From: Methylobacter luteus IMV-B-3098
GTDB taxonomy: Bacteria > Pseudomonadota > Gammaproteobacteria > Methylococcales > Methylomonadaceae
Length of the DNA stretch: 64,000 nt
NCBI RefSeq assembly: GCF_000427625.1
Contig: NZ_KE386569.1
Span: forward strand, 952,215-1,016,214
Direction: 5' to 3'
The translations under genes were made by a program, and so were the position numbers. Positions 61,001 through 64,000 of this stretch are shown here, one piece after another (within the stretch, counting starts at the first letter, position 1; each line of letters starts with the position of its first letter). The notes beneath the pieces are model-generated. The model made no database searches. It was not told the DNA's origin and worked only from the letters and a program-made list of their open reading frames with translations.

Positions 61001-62678
61001 CGCGCGGATTGTTAAATCCAGTGCCGATCACGCTGACATTGTCGTTGGCATCGAGCCGTGTCACGGTGTTATCCGCAGCATTGCCAATATAGAGATTGCC
61101 GGCTAAATCGTAGGTCATGCCTTCCGGCTTATCGGCGATACCTCTTGCAAATACGCTGACGGTTCCGTTGCTGTCGACCTTGGCTACCGTGTGGTCGCTG
61201 TTGTTGGTGACAAACAGATTGCCCGATGCATCGAAACGCAATTCATACGGATTGGCAAAGCCGCTGGCATAGATGGACATCTGGCCGTCAGGGGTTATTT
61301 TAAGCACGTTATTGGCTCCGCTGTTGGCCACATAGAAGTTACCCTGCGTATCCGTGGTGATGCCTTGCGGACGGTTCAGACCAGTCACGAACGGACTGAT
61401 CTTGCCACCGGCAGCGATTTTGACGATGGAATTATCGTCATAGTTGGTCGCGTAGAGCGTGCCGGTATTGTCGAACACCGCACCGTTCGGCGTGCTCAGT
61501 CCGTTCGCCACCAGCACCGTTTTGCCGCCGGTGGAATCGATACGCAACAGCACGCGGCCGTTCGCATTGTTGCCGGTTACATAAATATTGCCGCTGTTAT
61601 CCACGTCCAGGCCGTATTGGGCTGCCAGTCCAGTATCGATAACGGTCTGGGTTCCGTCCGGCGCGATTTTGATGATACGGTTCTGGCTGGACAGCACCAG
61701 CAGATTGCCGGCCTTGTCGAACGCGAGGTCCTGAAGCGTATTCGGAGAATTGATCGTGGAAATGGCAGCGAACACGTCCGCCTGTCCGTCGGGCGCGATT
61801 TTCATGATCTTGCGCTCGGAAGCGTTCGCCACATAAAGATGGCCCGCTGCATCGAACACACCTCCGTGCGGCGAGTTCAAGGGCGCGCCTTCCAGGAATG
61901 CTTTCAGGCTGGCTGTTTGCACCGCCGGTCCGCTGGTGTCCGGATTCTCCAGCGTCACAGCGACCTGCACGGTTCCGGCTTTAATGGTCTGGTTGCCGGC
62001 ATTGACAATGTCGGCGGTAATATGAACCGGCTGCTCGCCGCTCGCCTGGGCGATGGGCGGGTCCAGCGTAATACCGCCACCGATCCGCGTTGCCGCAAGC
62101 ACTGTGATCGCGACACTGTTTTCGACGAGTATTCTGCCGGACAGATCGCTGGCTCGCACGACCAGCGTATAAGCGCCGGGCGGCGCCGATAGGACGTGCC
62201 AGTCAATCGGCACGGTAGTGCTGCCGTTGGCGGGCACGGTAATCGGCAAATCGGGCGGGTTGGCAGCCCCAAGCCCGGGGTTCGCCTGGATTTCCTGCAC
62301 GATATTACCGCTCGAGTCGATTACCAATGCGCGCACGGTGACATCGACATCCTGAAGCGTTGTGCTGTACAATGTCGCAACCGCTTCCACCTTGCTGTAA
62401 GGCTCATAATCCGAAGCATTGGTGGTCACAGAGGTAATGCTGATGCCGCTGGAGACCGCCTTATCAAGCGAAATGTCCAGCGTGTAATTGCCCGCTTGGC
62501 TCAGCGCTGCGTTAACGGTGCGGCCGAAATAGCCGGCTGCGGAAACGTAAAGCGTCACCTCAGTGTTGCTCAGGCCCGACAGCATATAGTGTCCGTTTGC
62601 ATCGGTCACTGACTTCATGCCGGTGCCTTGCATCAGCACGACGGCGCCGCTGATCGCTTTTTGACTGGCGGCATCCAT
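55095..62678 (-). CDS. Giant CARDB / NHL-propeller protein with His-rich insert, 5' end cut by IS110
   Basis: 2,527 visible residues with no signal peptide, because the 5' end is lost at the IS110 junction (an in-frame TGA lies 12 bases before the ATG). The order is: part of a carboxypeptidase-regulatory-like domain (1-75, MDAASQKAISGAVV start, TDANGHYMLSGL), CARDB-like sandwiches (to about 255), a long NHL-type propeller array (about 260-1240, with repeating units such as LYVANASERKIMKIAPDGQ), a second propeller block (about 1370-1560), more CARDB domains (1620-2030), a 79-residue His/Asp/Glu-rich insert between Cys2041 and Cys2121, and a DUF11-like end. It was presumably secreted and metal-binding. 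Loss of the signal means it is likely inactive or mislocalised now. Confidence 0.75.
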   Translation of the reverse strand: MDAASQKAISGAVVLMQGTGMKSVTDANGHYMLSGLSNTEVTLYVSAAGYFGRTVNAALSQAGNYTLDISLDKAVSSGISITSVTTNASDYEPYSKVEAVATLYSTTLQDVDVTVRALVIDSSGNIVQEIQANPGLGAANPPDLPITVPANGSTTVPIDWHVLSAPPGAYTLVVRASDLSGRILVENSVAITVLAATRIGGGITLDPPIAQASGEQPVHITADIVNAGNQTIKAGTVQVAVTLENPDTSGPAVQTASLKAFLEGAPLNSPHGGVFDAAGHLYVANASERKIMKIAPDGQADVFAAISTINSPNTLQDLAFDKAGNLLVLSSQNRIIKIAPDGTQTVIDTGLAAQYGLDVDNSGNIYVTGNNANGRVLLRIDSTGGKTVLVANGLSTPNGAVFDNTGTLYATNYDDNSIVKIAAGGKISPFVTGLNRPQGITTDTQGNFYVANSGANNVLKITPDGQMSIYASGFANPYELRFDASGNLFVTNNSDHTVAKVDSNGTVSVFARGIADKPEGMTYDLAGNLYIGNAADNTVTRLDANDNVSVIGTGFNNPRGIAVSGSSDVFVANYSAGSISKISGGVKSTLVSNLKNPYGIALDTANNLYVSENQANRISRIDTASGQKQVFAETLLNSPVRIRTDAAGDQYLLNQKFIARLDGANGGSIVAEGLSNAIDFAVTSDGDFYVIDSNTSLKKIDANGAVVFTKTITSSSGGVAVDAAGNIYLTENANKRIIKIALDGSSSVFASLPSNPRELVSDGNGGFFARLSSGAIVKVDASGATTGFISVSGATGMATDASGKLYVSTGTSNSVKVFDASGNLVNTITGPQNPSGIALTASGQLLVVEANNLRVSTYNEQGAFESAVYGFSNPKDLIWTGSELIFSDSNNRIFSLASGQSPRLIGSAATDYLVWHNGTLYLSSGNKLSTMAETGTVSPFYTATGSNISLSGIAVRPDGAISFASRNDGRVATLDIGANVIANYPGLRSPQGLMIDGDGSVYVSNPGLKNVVRISPDGKQSDIFSTGTAFRNLVSDRSGQIYATGGDSVYKLSATGTSSKVASGGSTANGITLLGSDIYVTDGSASAVRVVNGNQLDIYASGLGGGYGVRVGPDGGVYVAVESNGAVMHYADEKLGLYVAGLSSPRSLAFDSAGHLYAGGKSGVITQIDGSGQKTDLSVSPLLSGNSVDGLAFDVSNTLHATASPKDAVYKVIMPTAQTDTPPGTVVYTATADVPELAVDGDAISLDFGHWTPIFGGDFSVRITPLQTNVDGMLASAIHVGPHAYGLITTDKTELAPGPNNVALQVKIKGADFTSLAKVDTANLKEAFSTGSISPKTMPADRSGNAYLPVSGVIKRIALDGQMSDFVVLPGIASGSAMAIDSGENLYAYAGNPKKLMRIDQDGTYAAFASLASPPVGMAVDSRDNVLVLMSNGILRFAQDGSQEFLGGAAVTQAYALTIDGHDNIYVQNRGNIITKIAPDGSVSTLLAPDPKTGEPNFEYEGINVAGDCADNVFLTPLNWKEVGQSGEEHVLVQMIGKTGLAYPILDGQTVKPAITDMDFVSYDRFSGNLFIWTDKGYKVYKLPVTCGAIGVDLHIVLPPGQSASGFNIAPTSEIVQPDGSTEYVWNLKDVTAFGQDVRFDALLDGVALGDVRPMAKDAFLLFKNTFVPGDIRVPLEIPKLAANNLVGLTVTTDKPEYPAQAEVGITTDLTNPNSHAINGLLKLDILDAQGILVKNVLTQAIVINPDSPVSVSPMQAFNTGDTIAGAYTVQAVLENAEGVVLAQASTPFLIVAGSDGKPTLDATVSVDKLDYNPFDSVNITARVHNLATNLLFDNLTVWETVKDAGGKTVYSSSQQIPQLLGGALRDLTFVYTQNNAAPGVYTLEQTVSDAAGTVLSRKTTSFTVKSTSETGSGLKGQISLSSEAVPAGDNISISVKIQNLGNADVAALPLTLSIVDPATEAVLATWSYSADIAQGNSFSAAASWPATSTGKTTYVVVLTATPGGQSLPLAQHSFTVVDSIKLDVKQQLLPQNRVLMLLSCKHSEGGDHEHQDDRKHHDDHEHEEHKGHHDAYEHENDIEHHTAHEDAHKHQDDHEHEDGKAHRDEHDHGSDRKHHDNNSCLDSRTAFINALLTQLNLPHRVTVTAEDFRSAFRSGRYNTYWLSGEIDKLPDNLAEEIREAVNRGDSLLIDGMHDERNKLLDEVVGVQYRGKLASANQSVEFTGPLFAASAVDTRGRPLKLELGDGTLQARFPDNLDCDDCEGQKHHGPTTVNPAIVSHRYGQGRGMIMAFDLVDTLMQEPSLSDVWRAIIETAFDDLLPELPDTYTSGALVVARTTVANLGHAVGLQVIDTLPADARVITTEPAALIDSTGTQATWDFSLGIEQSQDLTLSWWLSGLTGSYSLDTLVSTTQGGQAKPYGSYPLTLTVASALDQQATDDLIARLKALTFSSHKDRTARDKAVKSLQDALAQAAAGHYDGAIDSLIEAVNRLNAIESQDTRAYRLGLDRWLQGLEQQWRPAPVKQNPH

Positions 62679-62679
62679 G

Positions 62680-64000
62680 ACCGAGCTGGTTCACGCCCTG
62701 AGTTAGTCCGTCAAGCTTTTTCACTGATTTCGCCGCCTGGTTTTAGCAACGAGGAGCCCCGTTGTTCCAGCGCTTTGAGGTAAGTGGATTCATCATAGGG
62801 CTTACCGGTCTGCCAGCACCGGTAGAGGATACGTATCCATTTAAACGCCAGGGAACGCACAGCGGCTTGATAGGTTGAGCCCTTTGCGCGCTGCTGTCGG
62901 TAATATTGGCCCGCCCAGAATGATTTATTAATGGTCTGTGCCGCCCACTCGGTGAAGGTTTGTCGAAGAAAGGTCGGGCACTCCCACCGCCAATGCACCC
63001 AATGTTTCTTACCACTGCGCTCCGTTACTGGCGCAACGCCCGCATATTTTTGTAAATCTGCCGCACTCGGGTATCGATCTCGCTGCTCGCCAAACGCCAC
63101 CAATAGCCTCGGCGCGAGCGATGAACCTGCGCCTGGCAATGCGCTAAACAAGGCATAATCAGGATGCTGACAGGCGATTTGCTCAATGGCCTGGTCAAAT
63201 TGTTTAATCCCTTCCAGAGTAACGCTTAACTGTTCGATCAATACCTGTGCCTGTAGGCGATAGGGAATGATAATAGCCTCATCTAAAGTTAACGGCGTTG
63301 CAGTTTTGATCGCTGCCAGCCGCTCTTCCAACACCTGAGGAAAACGCATGTTATGTTGATGAAAAAAGGTGGCCAGCGTATTTTTTCGGGCCCGTTTGAC
63401 TTGGGCCAGCGTTGGCCATTGGCGAATGAAAGCACAGAATAACGGGGTATCAATATGATCAAACCAGTCCAGGACTTGCGGATAATACTGCTTTAAGGCC
63501 GAACGCAGACGGTTGGTGAGACGGATTTTATCGTTAACCAAACTCCTTCTTTGCTCAACCAGGGATGACAAGGCTCGCATTTCCAGGCTTTGAGGCTGAA
63601 GGGGTTTAAAACGCTCGGGATGACGTAACAGTAGATCCACAGCGAATTCCGCATCCGTCGGATCATCCTTTGCCCTGCTCGGCGTAAAGGCTTCCCGATA
63701 CTTGGCCAGCGTTCCAGGATTGATCGGATAAATGACAAAGCTATCAAATTTCTGCAGTGCATATACAATCGGACCTTTCGACAGTTCCACGGCGACCGCA
63801 ATAGGTGAGCCAAACCGTTGAATTAAGGCTTGCGCCCAATCGTTGATCGATTCAACTTGATGGGGAATCACTGAAAACTCCCGCTTCGGGCTGTCTGCCG
63901 CTTGAAGGCAAACGTCATGCTTTCTGTCGGCCCAGTCAATACCGACAAAAGCTGTAAACGATGGCTTGTTAAGGCTATTCATACCTGATCTCCGGCGGGG
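62680..64000 (-). mobile_element. IS110 element, cut by the window edge
   Basis: The element spans the transposase gene and a short right end near 62680-62710. Its junction cuts the giant NHL gene. IS110 elements lack terminal inverted repeats and make no clear target duplication, so the exact border cannot be seen; the left, longer non-coding end is outside the window. Confidence 0.7.
62711..63982 (-). CDS. IS110-family transposase (bridge-RNA recombinase)
   Basis: A 423-residue DEDD recombinase. The N-terminal RuvC-like domain has VGIDWADRKHDVCLQ, VAVELSKGPIVYAL and SRAKDDPTDAEFAVDL, giving the acidic DEDD set. The C-terminal Transposase_20 domain has SALPGAGSSLAPRLLVAFGE with the nucleophilic Ser and YAGVAPVTERSGKKHWV. 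GGAGATCAGGT lies before the ATG. Only about 30 bases separate its stop from the host gene remnant, matching the short right end of the IS110 subgroup, whose bridge RNA is coded upstream of the recombinase, here beyond the window edge. Confidence 0.92.
   Translation of the reverse strand: MNSLNKPSFTAFVGIDWADRKHDVCLQAADSPKREFSVIPHQVESINDWAQALIQRFGSPIAVAVELSKGPIVYALQKFDSFVIYPINPGTLAKYREAFTPSRAKDDPTDAEFAVDLLLRHPERFKPLQPQSLEMRALSSLVEQRRSLVNDKIRLTNRLRSALKQYYPQVLDWFDHIDTPLFCAFIRQWPTLAQVKRARKNTLATFFHQHNMRFPQVLEERLAAIKTATPLTLDEAIIIPYRLQAQVLIEQLSVTLEGIKQFDQAIEQIACQHPDYALFSALPGAGSSLAPRLLVAFGEQRDRYPSAADLQKYAGVAPVTERSGKKHWVHWRWECPTFLRQTFTEWAAQTINKSFWAGQYYRQQRAKGSTYQAAVRSLAFKWIRILYRCWQTGKPYDESTYLKALEQRGSSLLKPGGEISEKA

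Noticed and set aside
61191..62192. Open frame of 333 codons opposite the propeller array
   Set aside because: It mirrors periodic NHL repeats and shows no independent family match.
62711..63982. IS1111 subgroup assignment of the IS110 transposase
   Set aside because: IS1111 elements have a long 3' non-coding part with subterminal repeats; here only about 30 bases follow the stop codon.

Overview
The window looks like chromosomal DNA of an aerobic, envelope-rich gammaproteobacterium. The combination of exosortase and PEP-CTERM proteins, exopolysaccharide genes, glycogen debranching, a NarK-type nitrate transporter linked to a kinase/phosphatase, and a large secreted Asp-box protein best fits a methanotroph of the Methylococcales. 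That placement is inference; no rRNA or marker gene is present to prove it. No tRNA, rRNA or CRISPR array was seen.

Bases 1-20,000 form a mosaic accessory region of surface polysaccharide and secreted proteins. A flippase and three glycosyltransferases (3.3-8.5 kb) are bracketed by two inverted copies of the same signal-peptide/FN3 gene start (2.2-2.4 kb and 8.7-8.9 kb). A VPEID-CTERM substrate and its exosortase E/protease follow, then L-2-hydroxyglutarate oxidase, an exopolysaccharide export pair and another glycosyltransferase. Between 17 and 20 kb lie scars: a frameshifted 5' murD fragment, an hsdR 3' fragment, a REP-like hairpin and a small HTH gene, beside a PEP-CTERM protein.

Bases 20,000-48,300 are more ordinary. 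They hold a glycogen debranching enzyme/GT4 operon (minus), YggU, GST and arylamine N-acetyltransferase (plus), and a minus-strand membrane operon (MscS, DUF2254, DUF421). Next come a 1,089-residue secreted Asp-box protein, then a compact SRPBCC / short-LOV photoreceptor / fatty-acid-hydroxylase operon behind a near-perfect palindrome. After these are OsmC, a LysR/EthD divergon, a PP2C-kinase fusion downstream of narK, a lipoprotein L,D-transpeptidase, a KGG-repeat stress protein, a VOC protein and an ABC-class ATPase.

Bases 48,300-64,000 are again mobile and modular. A REPIN-like hairpin pair abuts the 3' end of a group II intron (maturase C-terminus plus intact domain V), which abuts an IS982 element whose terminal repeat overlaps the stop codon of a HEAT-like gene. 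That gene is ATGA-coupled to a large secreted transglutaminase-fold protein lacking the catalytic cysteine. Upstream is a 2,527-residue CARDB/NHL-propeller protein with a 79-residue histidine-rich insert; its 5' end is cut by an IS110 element that runs off the window. The AT-rich 3' tail of the transglutaminase-fold gene together with the HEAT-like gene resembles an exchangeable effector-tip/partner cassette. This cassette and the LOV operon are the best candidates for undescribed biology.
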